Source of the DNA: Caproiciproducens faecalis
GTDB lineage: Bacteria > Bacillota > Clostridia > Oscillospirales > Acutalibacteraceae
Length of the DNA stretch: 64,000 nucleotides
Direction: 5' to 3'
Assembly: GCF_019448085.1 (NCBI RefSeq)
Contig: NZ_JAGFNZ010000001.1
Coordinates: 558,001-622,000 of the forward strand
Part shown: piece after piece, positions 1 through 9,079 of the stretch
How positions within the stretch are numbered: position 1 is the first letter of the stretch
How the letters are laid out: every line of letters begins with the position of its first letter
The notes under the pieces: generated by a model
The model's input: the letters and a program-made list of their open reading frames with translations, nothing else
The model's database searches: none
Told to the model about the DNA's origin: nothing
Made by a program: the position numbers and the translations under genes

Positions 1-422
1 CCGTTTTCTGCAATATATCTTTCTTTCAGTTCCCGCAGCGTCAGTTTGTCGGCCGTGTCGGATATTGCCGAGGAAATCCGTATCCAGACATTCCGGCTTA
101 CACAGTTTGACCGTACCTTGCTTTTGCAGGCGGAAAGACTGTGGATACATTCGACCGGTACCATATTGCCTTCCATGGCGCGTATGATCTTGCCGACGGT
201 AATTTCATCTTGGTCTTCATTCAGAACAAAACCGCCTTTCGAGCCCCGAACGGTGGATACCAGTTCGGCTTTTTTCAGACTGAAAAAGATCTGTTCCAGA
301 TATGCCGCGGAAACTTGGATTCCCGCGGACAGTTCCTTGATGCTCAGCAGTTTTTCATTGCCGAAGATCGCCAGATACAGCATTCCTTCAAGCGCATAGC
401 GGCTTTTTGTAGAAAGTTTCAT
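1..422 (-). CDS. Rrf2-family transcriptional regulator (3' end cut by window edge)
   Basis: About 140 codons are visible and the C-terminus lies outside the window. The N-terminus (MKLSTKSRYALEGMLYLA) and the helix around residues 25-55 (LLSIKELSAG...YLEQIF) are the Rrf2 winged-helix signature, and a GGSKGG-like wing follows near residue 60. Cysteines at about residues 92, 99 and 107 have a spacing close to the Fe-S ligands of IscR, so a cluster-binding sensor is plausible. A GAGGAG ribosome site precedes the ATG. It is divergent from cysK. Family knowledge: CymR, an Rrf2 protein, controls cysteine genes in Firmicutes, but CymR lacks these cysteines, so IscR-like iron-sulfur or redox sensing is an equal alternative. 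Confidence 0.85.
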   Translation of the reverse strand, partial: MKLSTKSRYALEGMLYLAIFGNEKLLSIKELSAGIQVSAAYLEQIFFSLKKAELVSTVRGSKGGFVLNEDQDEITVGKIIRAMEGNMVPVECIHSLSACKSKVRSNCVSRNVWIRISSAISDTADKLTLRELKERYIAEN

Positions 423-505
423 AGGTCGCTCCTCATTTTGTAATTCCTTATTCAGTATCATACTATGTTATCACAATCGTTGCAATAAAAACATTACTTT
501 TCCTA

Positions 506-534
506 TTGACATTCTCATATATCGGTTCTATAAT
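506..534 (+). promoter_or_regulatory. SigA promoter of cysK
   Basis: TTGACA at 506-511 and TATAAT at 529-534 are separated by 17 bp, a full consensus match. Transcription would start near 541, leaving a leader of about 170 nt before cysK. Confidence 0.85.
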
Positions 535-587
535 AGAATCAAATCAAATATATTACTAAACAGATATGTTTTATAACGATTGGGGGA

Positions 588-701
588 ATGTTGGTGAATC
601 GGCTGTTTTTTCTTAGGGCGGGGCGCAATATTTATTGTAGCAGCTTGCCAAATATTGTTTATGCCCCAAAAAAATACTATACTGTCAATATAAACTGCTA
701 A
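588..701 (+). CDS. possible leader ORF upstream of cysK
   Basis: A 37-codon ORF (start ATG 588, or GTG 594) lies wholly inside the cysK leader. A run of five G precedes it as a possible ribosome site. Its last sense codon is Cys (TGC) and its TAA stop merges with the AGGAG ribosome site of cysK. A second Cys codon lies mid-way. Ending on a Cys codon directly against the ribosome site of a cysteine synthase gene would suit translational coupling or cysteine-dependent attenuation. No homology is recognised, and the ORF may be chance. Confidence 0.3.
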   Translation: MLVNRLFFLRAGRNIYCSSLPNIVYAPKKYYTVNINC

Positions 702-713
702 GGAGAGATGATT

Positions 714-1640
714 ATGTCTATAGCCAGAAATTTAACCGAACTGATTGGCAACACTCCGCTTCTGGAGCTGACCAACTATGAAAAAGCCAAGGAACTGGAC
801 GCCACGGTTGCGGCGAAGCTCGAATATTTTAATCCCCTTTCCTCTGTCAAGGACAGAGTCGGGTACGCGCTGATTAAAGATGCGGAAGAGAAAGGCCTTA
901 TTAATAAAGATACCACCCTGATTGAGCCTACCAGCGGCAACACCGGTGTCGGCCTTGCGTTTGTCGCGGCGGCCAAGGGGTACCGTCTGATTCTCACCAT
1001 GCCGGAAACCATGAGCATTGAGCGCCGCAGACTGGTCGCCGCTCTGGGTGCCGAACTGGTTCTCACCGAGGGAGCAAAAGGCATGAAGGGCGCCATTGCC
1101 AAGGCGGAAGAGCTTGCGAAGGAAATCCCGAACTCGTATATTCCCGGCCAGTTTGTGAACCCGGCAAACCCGGCGATTCACCGCGCGACGACAGGCCCGG
1201 AAATCTGGCGCGATACGGACGGTAAGGTCGATATCTTTGTGGCCGGTATCGGCACCGGCGGCACCATTACCGGTGTCGGCGAATACCTGAAGTCGCAGAA
1301 CCCGAACGTAAAGGTCGTCGGTGTGGAGCCTGCCTCGTCTCCGGTCATTTCCGAAGGAAAATCCGGCCCGCACAAAATTCAGGGAATCGGCGCGGGATTT
1401 GTTCCGGACATTCTGAACACCGACATTCTGGACGAAGTGATTACCGTTGCCAATGAAGACGCTTTCGCCACCACAAAGGCTCTCGCTTCCAGCGAAGGCC
1501 TGCTCGTCGGCATTTCCTCCGGCGCCGCCACATTCGCGGCGACCCAGCTTGCGAAGCGCCCGGAAAACAAGGGGAAACTGATTGTTGCGTTGCTGCCGGA
1601 TACCGGCGAACGCTACCTGTCCACAGGCGTTTTTGACTGA
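714..1640 (+). CDS. cysK: cysteine synthase A (O-acetylserine sulfhydrylase)
   Basis: This 308-residue PLP enzyme converts O-acetylserine and sulfide to cysteine in the cytoplasm. The PLP lysine is K46 in PLSSVKDR. The substrate loop TSGNTG follows near residue 70 and the phosphate-binding GTGGTITG near 177. Length and motifs match CysK throughout. ATG 714 is preferred over ATG 708 because AGGAG at 701-705 is 8 bp from it but only 2 bp from 708. It has its own consensus promoter and is followed by a strong terminator, so it is probably monocistronic. The divergent Rrf2 gene is a candidate regulator. Confidence 0.95.
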   Translation: MSIARNLTELIGNTPLLELTNYEKAKELDATVAAKLEYFNPLSSVKDRVGYALIKDAEEKGLINKDTTLIEPTSGNTGVGLAFVAAAKGYRLILTMPETMSIERRRLVAALGAELVLTEGAKGMKGAIAKAEELAKEIPNSYIPGQFVNPANPAIHRATTGPEIWRDTDGKVDIFVAGIGTGGTITGVGEYLKSQNPNVKVVGVEPASSPVISEGKSGPHKIQGIGAGFVPDILNTDILDEVITVANEDAFATTKALASSEGLLVGISSGAATFAATQLAKRPENKGKLIVALLPDTGERYLSTGVFD

Positions 1641-1672
1641 TTCATACCTTTGCTGACAAATCCATTTTAAGC

Positions 1673-1710
1673 AGCTGCGGCAGATTTCATTCGTCTGCCG
1701 CGGCTTTTTT
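1673..1710 (+). terminator. intrinsic terminator of cysK
   Basis: A GC-rich hairpin (arms around AGCTGCGGCAGA and TCTGCCGCGGCT) is followed directly by six T. Confidence 0.85.
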
Positions 1711-1979
1711 ATTTTCTCCGGCTCCCAGAAACCGTACATCATAACCGTTTCGTGCGTTTTTGGGGGAATAATTGATTGGCGGGATTAAATGTATTTTTTA
1801 TAATTTTATTATTGCATAAAAACACTGTTCCTGCAAGCCCGTTCCGTGTTACAATACCAATATAAAAGACCGGTTTTCGCGGGAATTGCGGCAAATATCG
1901 CGGAACTGTCACAGAGTCTTCACAATATTAGGGTAAGATTACGATGTATCATAATCATTTAAAAGCGGGGGCGAACAGC

Positions 1980-2672
1980 TTGTATCATATTTTAGTAGTG
2001 GACGACGAGGAAAAAATAAGAGAACTGATTAAAAAATATGCCACCTTTGAGGGACATACCGTTACCGAAGCCGGGGACGGAATGGAGGCGGTTTCCATTT
2101 GCCGAAGCCATCCCAATGATTTTGACATCATTCTGATGGATGTCATGATGCCGGAATTGGATGGTTTTTCCGCTGTACGGGAAATCCGTAAATACAGCGC
2201 TACTCCTGTGCTGATGCTCAGTGCCCGCGGGGAGGAATACGACAGAATCCATGGATTTGAGCTCGGTATCGACGACTATGTCGTTAAGCCGTTTTCCCCG
2301 AAGGAACTGATGCTGAGAATTCATGCCATCATCAAGCGCGCCAGTCCGGAGAGCGGCGCGGCGCAGAAGGACGTTCAGCGGTTTGAGGGTTTGACCGTTG
2401 ACTTTACGGGGCGGATAGTCACCGTGGACGGGGAAAAGGTTGACTTGTCTCCCAAGGAGTACGACCTTCTTTTCTATCTTGTGAACAATAAGAACATTGC
2501 TTTGACACGGGAAAAGCTGATTACCAATGTATGGGGCTATGACTTTTACGGGGATGACCGTACATTGGACACGCATATCAAGCTGCTTCGCCGCAGCCTG
2601 AAGGATTACAGTAAATTCATCGTCACGTTACGAGGGGTGGGGTACCGCTTTGAAGTTGAGAGAACACTTTAG
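1980..2672 (+). CDS. OmpR/PhoB-family response regulator
   Basis: A receiver domain (acidic VVDDE near the start, phospho-acceptor in ILMDVMMP, lysine in VVKPFSP) is followed by a winged-helix DNA-binding domain ending GVGYRFE. The TTG at 1980 is chosen because it begins MYHILVVDDE, as family members do, with a GGGGG run upstream. An in-frame ATG at 1944 would add 12 residues. The gene overlaps the following kinase by 23 bp, so the two form a translationally coupled two-component system. The sequence does not show the signal or regulon. ResD, PhoP and WalR types are all similar at this level. Confidence 0.88.
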   Translation: MYHILVVDDEEKIRELIKKYATFEGHTVTEAGDGMEAVSICRSHPNDFDIILMDVMMPELDGFSAVREIRKYSATPVLMLSARGEEYDRIHGFELGIDDYVVKPFSPKELMLRIHAIIKRASPESGAAQKDVQRFEGLTVDFTGRIVTVDGEKVDLSPKEYDLLFYLVNNKNIALTREKLITNVWGYDFYGDDRTLDTHIKLLRRSLKDYSKFIVTLRGVGYRFEVERTL

Positions 2673-4080
2673 GCGAATCGGGATTAAATGGCGTATCTTT
2701 GCTTATTTCGCCGGTTTTACAGCAGTTATTCTGGTACTGCTGTGGGTGTTTCAGGTGGTCTTTCTGAACAGCTTTTATAAAGCAATTAAAACACGGGAAA
2801 TCAGGACGTCGGCCCAGACAATCGCGAAAAATATCGATTCCGACGATCTGTCCGCCGTGGTGCAGAACCTTTCCCAGAGAAATCAGATCGGCATTATTGT
2901 TTCCGACCAGAACGGGGTCACCTACTATAAGGAGGATTCCCTGCCCAACAGCGTTATCAGCAGGCTGAGCCTGTTCAACCTTGCACAGGTTTATGCGGCG
3001 ACAGAAGCGCAGGGCGGTACTTATTTCGAACGGCTGCCGCGCAGTTTTTCAACGGAAACTTATCAGCACCGGCTGGAACCGCCGAAGATTGAGAGCATTA
3101 TTTACGCTCAGATTGTGGAGAAGAAGGACGGCACGAATCTGATGGTTCTGCTGAACTCCACGATTTCGCCGATTGATTCCACGGTCAACACCCTGCGGGT
3201 TCAGCTCATCTGCATCACTGTCGTCATGCTGATTCTTTCCCTTTTGCTTGCTCTGTTCCTGTCCAGAAAAATCTCCACGCCGATTATTAAAATCAACGCG
3301 GCTGCAAAAATTCTTGGAACCGGGCAGTACGACGTAACCTTTGATGAGACGGGCTACCGGGAAATTTCGGAGCTCGGGCAGACCCTGAATTACGCGGCGA
3401 AGGAGCTGTCCAAAACGGAGGCGCTGCGGCGCGACCTGATTGCCAATATCTCCCACGATCTGCGCACGCCGCTGACGATGATTACCGGATACAGCGAAGT
3501 CATGCGCGACCTGCCGGGGGAGAATACGCCCGAAAATGTGCAGATCATTATCGACGAAGCCACGCGCTTGACCACTCTGGTCAACGACGTTCTGGATATT
3601 TCCAAACTGCAGTCCGGCACCCAGCCGCTCAGCAGGGAGGACTTTAACCTGACGGAAAGCATCCGCACAATTTTACAGCGGTACTCTAAGCTGACGGATT
3701 ACAACATATCCTTCCATGCAGATGAAGACGTGACAGTCAATGCCGACGAGCTGAAAATTTCCCAGGTCGTCTATAACTTGGTCAACAACGCCATTACCTA
3801 CACCGGCAAGGACAAAGTCGTTGAAATTACCCAGTCAGTGCGGGACGGCAGGGTGAAAATTTCCGTGCGTGACACCGGTGAAGGGATTCCGCAGGATAAA
3901 CTCAACGACATCTGGGATCGTTACTATAAAGTAGACAAGGAACACAAGCGCGCCCAGATCGGTACCGGACTGGGGCTTTCCATCGTAAAGTCTATTCTTG
4001 ACATGCACGGCGGTGCGTACGGCGTACAAAGTCAGGAAGGCAGCGGAAGTGTGTTTTGGTTTGAACTGGATATCCTGTGA
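2650..4080 (+). CDS. membrane sensor histidine kinase
   Basis: 476 residues. Transmembrane segments lie at about 14-38 and 183-205 and enclose an extracytoplasmic sensor of some 145 residues. HAMP follows (RKISTPIIKIN), then HisKA with phospho-acceptor His269 in ISHDLRTPLT. The ATPase domain has N box YNLVNNA, G1 DTGEGIP and G2 GTGLGLSIVK. The start is a TTG inside the end of the upstream regulator. It autophosphorylates and passes phosphate to that regulator; the ligand is unknown. Confidence 0.9.
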   Translation: MKLREHFRRIGIKWRIFAYFAGFTAVILVLLWVFQVVFLNSFYKAIKTREIRTSAQTIAKNIDSDDLSAVVQNLSQRNQIGIIVSDQNGVTYYKEDSLPNSVISRLSLFNLAQVYAATEAQGGTYFERLPRSFSTETYQHRLEPPKIESIIYAQIVEKKDGTNLMVLLNSTISPIDSTVNTLRVQLICITVVMLILSLLLALFLSRKISTPIIKINAAAKILGTGQYDVTFDETGYREISELGQTLNYAAKELSKTEALRRDLIANISHDLRTPLTMITGYSEVMRDLPGENTPENVQIIIDEATRLTTLVNDVLDISKLQSGTQPLSREDFNLTESIRTILQRYSKLTDYNISFHADEDVTVNADELKISQVVYNLVNNAITYTGKDKVVEITQSVRDGRVKISVRDTGEGIPQDKLNDIWDRYYKVDKEHKRAQIGTGLGLSIVKSILDMHGGAYGVQSQEGSGSVFWFELDIL

Positions 4081-4120
4081 GGATTGTTCCTGATTCCTCC
4101 TTTTTCACTGCCGCACAATA

Positions 4121-4129
4121 TGGTATAAT
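4121..4129 (+). promoter_or_regulatory. extended -10 promoter of the gpsA-like gene
   Basis: TGGTATAAT is an extended -10 element 21 bp before the start codon. No good -35 hexamer is present, which is normal for this promoter class. Confidence 0.5.
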
Positions 4130-4150
4130 AAAAAAGAAGGAGGCGATGGA

Positions 4151-5107
4151 ATGAATCTATCAGTCATCGGCTGCGGCAGATGGGGCAGCTTCTTGGCGTG
4201 GTATCTGAACAGATTGGATCATCGTATTACCCTCTATGGGCGCGCGGGTTCTCATAACATGAAAATGTTCCGTGAGACGCGCACCAATGGATTGGTTACA
4301 TTGGATAAAGAAATTGAGCTTTCGGAGGATCTGGCCGAAACGGTGAAAAAGGCAGAGATTCTGATTGTTTCCGTGGGAGCGCAGAGCTTCCGTTCCCTGA
4401 TGCAGCAGTTGTCCCCGCTCAGCCTGAGCGGAAAGACGATCGTACTGTGCATGAAAGGTCTGGAAGCGGGTACGGGCAGGCGGCTGACACAGATTGTGGA
4501 GGAGTACGCGCCGAAGGTACCCTGTGCCATTTGGGTCGGACCGGGGCATGTGCAGAATTTTGTGAAGGGCATTCCCAACTGCATGGTGATTGACAGCCGC
4601 AGTATGGAGATCAAGGAATATCTGGTCAAGGCGTTTTCCAGCGACTTGATCCGTTTTTACTACGGAACCGATCTTTTGGGCAACGAGGTAGGAGCGGCCG
4701 CCAAAAATGTCATCGGCATTGCGGGCGGTATGCTGGACGGACTGAACCGCACTGCACTGAAGGGCGCTTTGATGTCCCGGGGGACAAGGGAAATTGCCCG
4801 TCTGATTCAGGCGATGGGTGGCAATGAGATCACCGCTTACGGGCTCAGCCATTTGGGCGACTACGAAGCGACCGTTTTTTCGGAATTCAGCCACAACCGC
4901 AGGTTCGGGGAGCTGTTCGTCAAGGGCGAAAATTACGGCGAACTGGCCGAGGGTGTGGCAACCACCACGGCTCTTTTGAGGCTGGGGGAAGAGTACGGCG
5001 TGGAACTGCCGATCTGCCGCGCGGTGGACGTGGTCATTAACGGGAAAAAGGACCCCAAAACCGTTCTTTCCGACCTGTTTCTGCGCAGCCTGAAAATGGA
5101 ATTCTGA
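4151..5107 (+). CDS. gpsA: NAD(P)-dependent glycerol-3-phosphate dehydrogenase
   Basis: 318 residues, slightly short for GpsA (about 330-340). It has an N-terminal Rossmann motif GCGRWGSFLAW, the central AAKNVIGIAGGMLDGL with the catalytic lysine, and the C-terminal GLSHLGDYEATVFS plus SHNRRFGE that are typical of GpsA. It reduces dihydroxyacetone phosphate to sn-glycerol 3-phosphate for phospholipid synthesis. AGGAGG lies 7 bp before the ATG. The glycine motif GCGRWG differs from the common GAGSWG, so a divergent paralogue is possible. It stands alone between its own promoter and a terminator. Confidence 0.87.
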   Translation: MNLSVIGCGRWGSFLAWYLNRLDHRITLYGRAGSHNMKMFRETRTNGLVTLDKEIELSEDLAETVKKAEILIVSVGAQSFRSLMQQLSPLSLSGKTIVLCMKGLEAGTGRRLTQIVEEYAPKVPCAIWVGPGHVQNFVKGIPNCMVIDSRSMEIKEYLVKAFSSDLIRFYYGTDLLGNEVGAAAKNVIGIAGGMLDGLNRTALKGALMSRGTREIARLIQAMGGNEITAYGLSHLGDYEATVFSEFSHNRRFGELFVKGENYGELAEGVATTTALLRLGEEYGVELPICRAVDVVINGKKDPKTVLSDLFLRSLKMEF

Positions 5108-5119
5108 GTTTTTTCACTG

Positions 5120-5152
5120 TCTCCCTCCGTTTAACCGGGGGAGATTGTTTTT
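5120..5152 (+). terminator. probable terminator after gpsA
   Basis: A hairpin with arms CTCCCTC and GGGGGAG (one G-T pair) is followed by ATTGTTTTTA. Confidence 0.5.
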
Positions 5153-5187
5153 AGGGCGAGTCTGCTATAAATATTTTGGGGATAAAG

Positions 5188-5216
5188 TTGACAAATTTGG
5201 TATATAATCTTACAAT
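5188..5216 (+). promoter_or_regulatory. SigA promoter of the Mrp-type ATPase
   Basis: TTGACA 5188-5193 and TACAAT 5211-5216 with a 17-bp spacer. A short perfect hairpin (TGCGGC-TT-GCCGCA, 5240-5253) sits in the leader. Confidence 0.75.
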
Positions 5217-5283
5217 ATATCTGTTCTAAGATCGGATTCTGCGGCTTGCCGCAAATCGTATTACTGAAAAAAGGATGATTATG

Positions 5284-6132
5284 ATGAGCGAAGAAAATTG
5301 TACGCATAATTGCGATTCCTGCGGTGAGAATTGTCCGTCACGCGGGGCAAGCCCGGCTGATTTTCTGGAAGCCCCAAACGCAATGAGTAAAATTAATAAA
5401 GTGATCGGCGTAGTCAGCGGAAAAGGCGGAGTTGGCAAAAGCATGGTGACTTCTATGCTGGCCGTTCTTCTGAACCGCCGCGGCAGTCACACGGCTATTC
5501 TTGATGCGGATATTACCGGGCCGTCCATCCCCAAAGCGTTCGGTATTCACCAAAAAGCCATGGGAAGCGAACTGGGTCTGCTCCCGGTCAAAAGCAAAAC
5601 CGGAATTGACGTGATGTCCGTCAACCTTCTGCTCGATGAGGAAACCGCGCCGGTCGTCTGGCGCGGCCCGATGATTGCCAATACGGTTAAGCAGTTCTGG
5701 ACGGATGTGATCTGGACGGATGTGGACTACATGTTTGTCGACATGCCCCCGGGAACCGGCGATGTGCCGCTGACGGTTTTCCAGTCCATCCCGCTGGACG
5801 GTATCATTATTGTTACGTCTCCGCAGGAGCTTGTCTCCATGATTGTCGCCAAAGCGGTGAACATGGCAAAAATGATGAATGTGCCGATTATCGGCATTGT
5901 GGAAAATATGAGCTATGTGAAATGCCCGGACTGCGGAACGGTGATTAAGCCGTTCGGCGAAAGCCATGTGGAAGAAATCGCCGCAAAATTCGGACTGAAG
6001 GTTCTTGGCAAGTGCCCGCTCGACCCCGAGGTCGCGAAAAACTGCGATACAGGTCTGGTAGAGCTGGTCAATGCACAGTGGCTGGAAGGCGCTGCCGACG
6101 CGGTGGAACAACAGCCTGCAAAATCCAAATAA
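5284..6132 (+). CDS. Mrp/NBP35-family Fe-S cluster carrier ATPase
   Basis: 282 residues. An N-terminal cysteine cluster (CTHNCDSCGENC) precedes a deviant Walker A, GKGGVGKS, of the MinD/Mrp class. DMPPGTGD (Walker B/switch) and the C-terminal CPDC metal-binding pair follow. The family builds or carries 4Fe-4S clusters to apoproteins in the cytoplasm. Of three clustered in-frame ATGs (5275, 5281, 5284), the last is 9 bp from AAGG and gives the family-typical MSEENC start. It is flanked by its own promoter and terminator. Confidence 0.9.
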   Translation: MSEENCTHNCDSCGENCPSRGASPADFLEAPNAMSKINKVIGVVSGKGGVGKSMVTSMLAVLLNRRGSHTAILDADITGPSIPKAFGIHQKAMGSELGLLPVKSKTGIDVMSVNLLLDEETAPVVWRGPMIANTVKQFWTDVIWTDVDYMFVDMPPGTGDVPLTVFQSIPLDGIIIVTSPQELVSMIVAKAVNMAKMMNVPIIGIVENMSYVKCPDCGTVIKPFGESHVEEIAAKFGLKVLGKCPLDPEVAKNCDTGLVELVNAQWLEGAADAVEQQPAKSK

Positions 6133-6154
6133 TTTATTTACGGCAAGATACAAT

Positions 6155-6198
6155 CCGCCCCCTGAACTGATTTCCAGTTTGGGGGGCGTTCCTTTTTT
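6155..6198 (+). terminator. intrinsic terminator after the Mrp-type ATPase
   Basis: Long hairpin with arms CGCCCCCTGAACTG and CAGTTTGGGGGGCG, then CTTTTTTGC after a short gap. Confidence 0.85.
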
Positions 6199-6272
6199 GC
6201 GTCATAACCTGCCAGAATCCGGTAAATATATGGATAGAATGTAAACAATGCGTAAAGAACGAAAAAAAGGGC

Positions 6273-6345
6273 TTGATTTCTGACAAAGATTGCGTATAAT
6301 AATATTTCATGTAGTTAACTATTAATGTACTTAATATTCATGAAT
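6273..6345 (+). promoter_or_regulatory. promoter and palindromic operators of the MarR-ABC exporter operon
   Basis: TTGATT (6273-6278) and TATAAT (6295-6300) are spaced by 16 bp. Two perfect 10-bp palindromes follow, TAGTTAACTA at 6312-6321 and ATTCATGAAT at 6336-6345, placed just past the transcription start. They are likely binding sites for the MarR protein encoded next. Confidence 0.6.
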
Positions 6346-6366
6346 GGAACAAAGGAGGGCGAATGT

Positions 6367-6822
6367 ATGGACCAGACGGAAAAGGAGAAACTGTTTGAGG
6401 CAATGCACAACCTGAAAAGGGCCCACGCGTGGGGGCCGCAGATGGAAGGGGCGTCCCGCGGCGAGTATTTTACCCTGCACATGATTCATCGGCTTACGGA
6501 AGAATCGGGCGAAAGCAATCCCGGTGCAAAGATCACCGATTTGAGCCGTTCGGCGCAGATGAGCAGGCCCGCCGTATCCCAGATGCTGAACACTTTGGAA
6601 AATAAGCAGCTGATTGAGCGCATCATGGCAAAAAGCGACCGGCGTGTTGTCTATGTCAAACTGACGCGGTCGGGGGAAGAACTGCTTCAAAAAAGCCATG
6701 AGCAGTTTCACTTCTGGTTTGACAGAGTGGTAGAAAAGCTTGGGCCGGAGGATACCGCGGAACTCACCCGGCTTGTCACCAAGCTGCGTATGATTATGGA
6801 AAATCTGCGGGCAGATCAATGA
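6367..6822 (+). CDS. MarR-family repressor of the downstream ABC exporter
   Basis: 151 residues with a winged helix-turn-helix: ITDLSRSAQMSRPAVSQMLNTLE as the recognition region and SDRRVVYVKLT as the wing. ATG 6367 is chosen because GGAGGG ends 7 bp upstream; in-frame ATGs at 6325 and 6340 overlap the operator region. Only 13 bp separate it from the first transporter gene, so it is the lead gene of a three-gene operon. Family knowledge suggests autorepression relieved by a drug-like ligand; the ligand is unknown. Confidence 0.85.
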   Translation: MDQTEKEKLFEAMHNLKRAHAWGPQMEGASRGEYFTLHMIHRLTEESGESNPGAKITDLSRSAQMSRPAVSQMLNTLENKQLIERIMAKSDRRVVYVKLTRSGEELLQKSHEQFHFWFDRVVEKLGPEDTAELTRLVTKLRMIMENLRADQ

Positions 6823-6835
6823 AAGGATATACTAT

Positions 6836-9079
6836 ATGAACAAACTGGCGAAATACTTAAAGCCCTATACGCTCATGATTCTTGTATCGATCGCTCTGCT
6901 GTTCGGGCAGGCGATGGCGGATTTGAATCTGCCGAATTACATGTCTGAGATTGTCAATGTCGGCATTCAGCAGAGCGGCATCGAAGACGCCGCGCCCGAA
7001 GCGATAAGCGCAAAAGGGCTTCAATTTATGACGAATTTTATGACGGAGGAACAGAAAAAGACGGTAGCAAGCAGTTACACGCTGGTATCTTCCTCCGGTT
7101 CGGGCGACAGCTACAACGGCTACGTCGGGCAATATCCTCTGCTGAAAACAGAGGATATCTATGTGCGCGGCAGCGTTGACAGCGCGACCCTTACAGAACT
7201 GAACCGGGTGTTCGGTGAATCGTCCTGGACTTTTATCAATACCATGAAAGCCCTTGCGCAGCAGTCCGGCAAAGGCCTGACGGATTCCGAAAACGGGAAG
7301 ACTGATGTTTCGGAAATGGATTTCAGTAAGGTGTACACGCTGGAGCCGATGCTGACAAGACTTCCTGCCGGTGTGATTGAAAATGCGAGGAGCGAAGCGC
7401 TGAAGAATTCTGAATCCATGCTGGTGCAGAGCGGAACGGCAATGTGCAGAAGCTTTTACCGGGAACTGGGCATGAATCTCTCCGGCATCCAGACCGCCTA
7501 TATTCTTAGAATGGGGCTTCTGATGCTCCTCATCGCGCTTGCAGGCGGCGCGGCGACCGTTATGGTCGGTTATTTTGCCGCAAGACTCAGTGCCGGTGTG
7601 GCGCGGGATTTGCGCCGCGCGGTATTCAGAAAGGTAGAAAGCTTTTCCAACCGCGAGTTTGATGAATTTTCAACCGCTTCTCTGATTACGCGTACCACAA
7701 ACGATGTTACGCAGGTGCAGATGCTCCTGATGATGGGCGTGCGCATGCTTTGCTACGCCCCGATTATGGGAGTCGGCGGCATCATCATGGCGGTGCGCAA
7801 ATCGGTGTCCATGAGCTGGATTATTGCGCTGGCCTGTGTGATTCTGGTCAGCATTATTGCAATCGTGTTCGGTGTTGCTCTGCCCAAATTCAAAATTGTG
7901 CAGCAGCTGGTTGACCGGCTCAATCTGGTTTCCCGCGAAAACCTGAACGGCCTGATGGTTATTCGTGCCTTTGGCACACAGAATTTTGAAGAGGAGCGGT
8001 TTGATATTGCCAACCGTGACCTTACTAAAAATTCACTGTTTGTCAACCGCATCATGGTGTTTATGATGCCGGTGATGATGCTGATTATGAATGCCGTCAC
8101 CATCCTGATTGTCTGGGTGGGTGCGCACCAGATTGCAGACTCCGCCATGCAGGTCGGTGATATGATGGCTTTCATGCAGTACGCCATGCAGATCATCATG
8201 AGTTTCCTGATGATTTCAATGATGTTTATCATGGTGCCGCGCGCGGCGGTGTCCGGCAACCGTATTGCCAAGGTGCTTGATGTGGAGCCTTCCATTCAGG
8301 ATCCGGAACATCCCGCATCCTTTGACGGGAACCAAACCGGTTATGTCGACTTTAAAGATGTTTCTTTCCGGTACAGCGGCGCAAGCGAAGATGTGCTTCA
8401 GCACATTACCTTTACTGCCAAACCGGGTCAGACGACCGCGTTTATCGGTTCCACCGGTTCGGGAAAAACGACCCTCATCAACCTGATTCCCCGTTTTTAT
8501 GACGTGACCGGCGGCGAAGTGCTGGTGAACGGCGTCAATGTAAAGGATGTCTCGCAGAAAGAACTGAGGGATCAGATCGGCTATGTGCCGCAGAAGGGAA
8601 TCCTACTCTCCGGTACCATCGATTCCAATCTGCGTTACGGCGACAAAGATGCGGCGGAACAGGATATCCGTACCGCGGCTGAAGTTGCCCAGGCAATGGA
8701 ATTTATCTCGGAAAAGCCGGAAGGGCTTGAGTCGGAAATCGCTCAGGGCGGCGGAAATGTTTCCGGCGGCCAGAAACAGCGCCTTTCCATTGCGCGTGCG
8801 CTGGTGAAAAAACCTCCGGTTTATATTTTTGACGACAGTTTTTCCGCATTGGATTATAAAACCGACGCTGCTCTTCGGCTTGCGCTGAAAAAGCACACGG
8901 GGCAGAGTACTGTGTTAATTGTGGCGCAGCGTGTCAGCACCATTATGAACGCGGAACAGATCATTGTTCTGGACGAAGGGAAAATCGTAGGGATCGGTAC
9001 GCATAAGGAGCTTTTGAAATCCTGCCCTACTTATTATGAAATTGCGTCGTCACAGCTTTCAAAGGAGGAACTGGCATGA
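6836..9079 (+). CDS. ABC exporter half-transporter, degenerate-site subunit
   Basis: 747 residues. After a first membrane helix (about 13-30) comes a large non-membrane insertion of roughly 170 residues before the second helix near 225, then the rest of a six-helix ABC exporter domain. The C-terminal nucleotide-binding domain has Walker A GSTGSGKTT, signature NVSGGQKQR and Walker B IFDDSFSALD. The residue after the Walker B Asp is Asp rather than the catalytic Glu. The stop overlaps the next start by 4 bp. Together they form a heterodimeric multidrug- or peptide-type exporter like TM287/288 or BmrCD. Substrate unknown. Confidence 0.88.
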   Translation: MNKLAKYLKPYTLMILVSIALLFGQAMADLNLPNYMSEIVNVGIQQSGIEDAAPEAISAKGLQFMTNFMTEEQKKTVASSYTLVSSSGSGDSYNGYVGQYPLLKTEDIYVRGSVDSATLTELNRVFGESSWTFINTMKALAQQSGKGLTDSENGKTDVSEMDFSKVYTLEPMLTRLPAGVIENARSEALKNSESMLVQSGTAMCRSFYRELGMNLSGIQTAYILRMGLLMLLIALAGGAATVMVGYFAARLSAGVARDLRRAVFRKVESFSNREFDEFSTASLITRTTNDVTQVQMLLMMGVRMLCYAPIMGVGGIIMAVRKSVSMSWIIALACVILVSIIAIVFGVALPKFKIVQQLVDRLNLVSRENLNGLMVIRAFGTQNFEEERFDIANRDLTKNSLFVNRIMVFMMPVMMLIMNAVTILIVWVGAHQIADSAMQVGDMMAFMQYAMQIIMSFLMISMMFIMVPRAAVSGNRIAKVLDVEPSIQDPEHPASFDGNQTGYVDFKDVSFRYSGASEDVLQHITFTAKPGQTTAFIGSTGSGKTTLINLIPRFYDVTGGEVLVNGVNVKDVSQKELRDQIGYVPQKGILLSGTIDSNLRYGDKDAAEQDIRTAAEVAQAMEFISEKPEGLESEIAQGGGNVSGGQKQRLSIARALVKKPPVYIFDDSFSALDYKTDAALRLALKKHTGQSTVLIVAQRVSTIMNAEQIIVLDEGKIVGIGTHKELLKSCPTYYEIASSQLSKEELA

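Noticed and set aside
732-1742. 336-codon open frame antisense to cysK
   Set aside because: It is the shadow of a GC-rich gene. The protein is Arg/Gly/His-rich with no family motif, and cysK is certain on the other strand.
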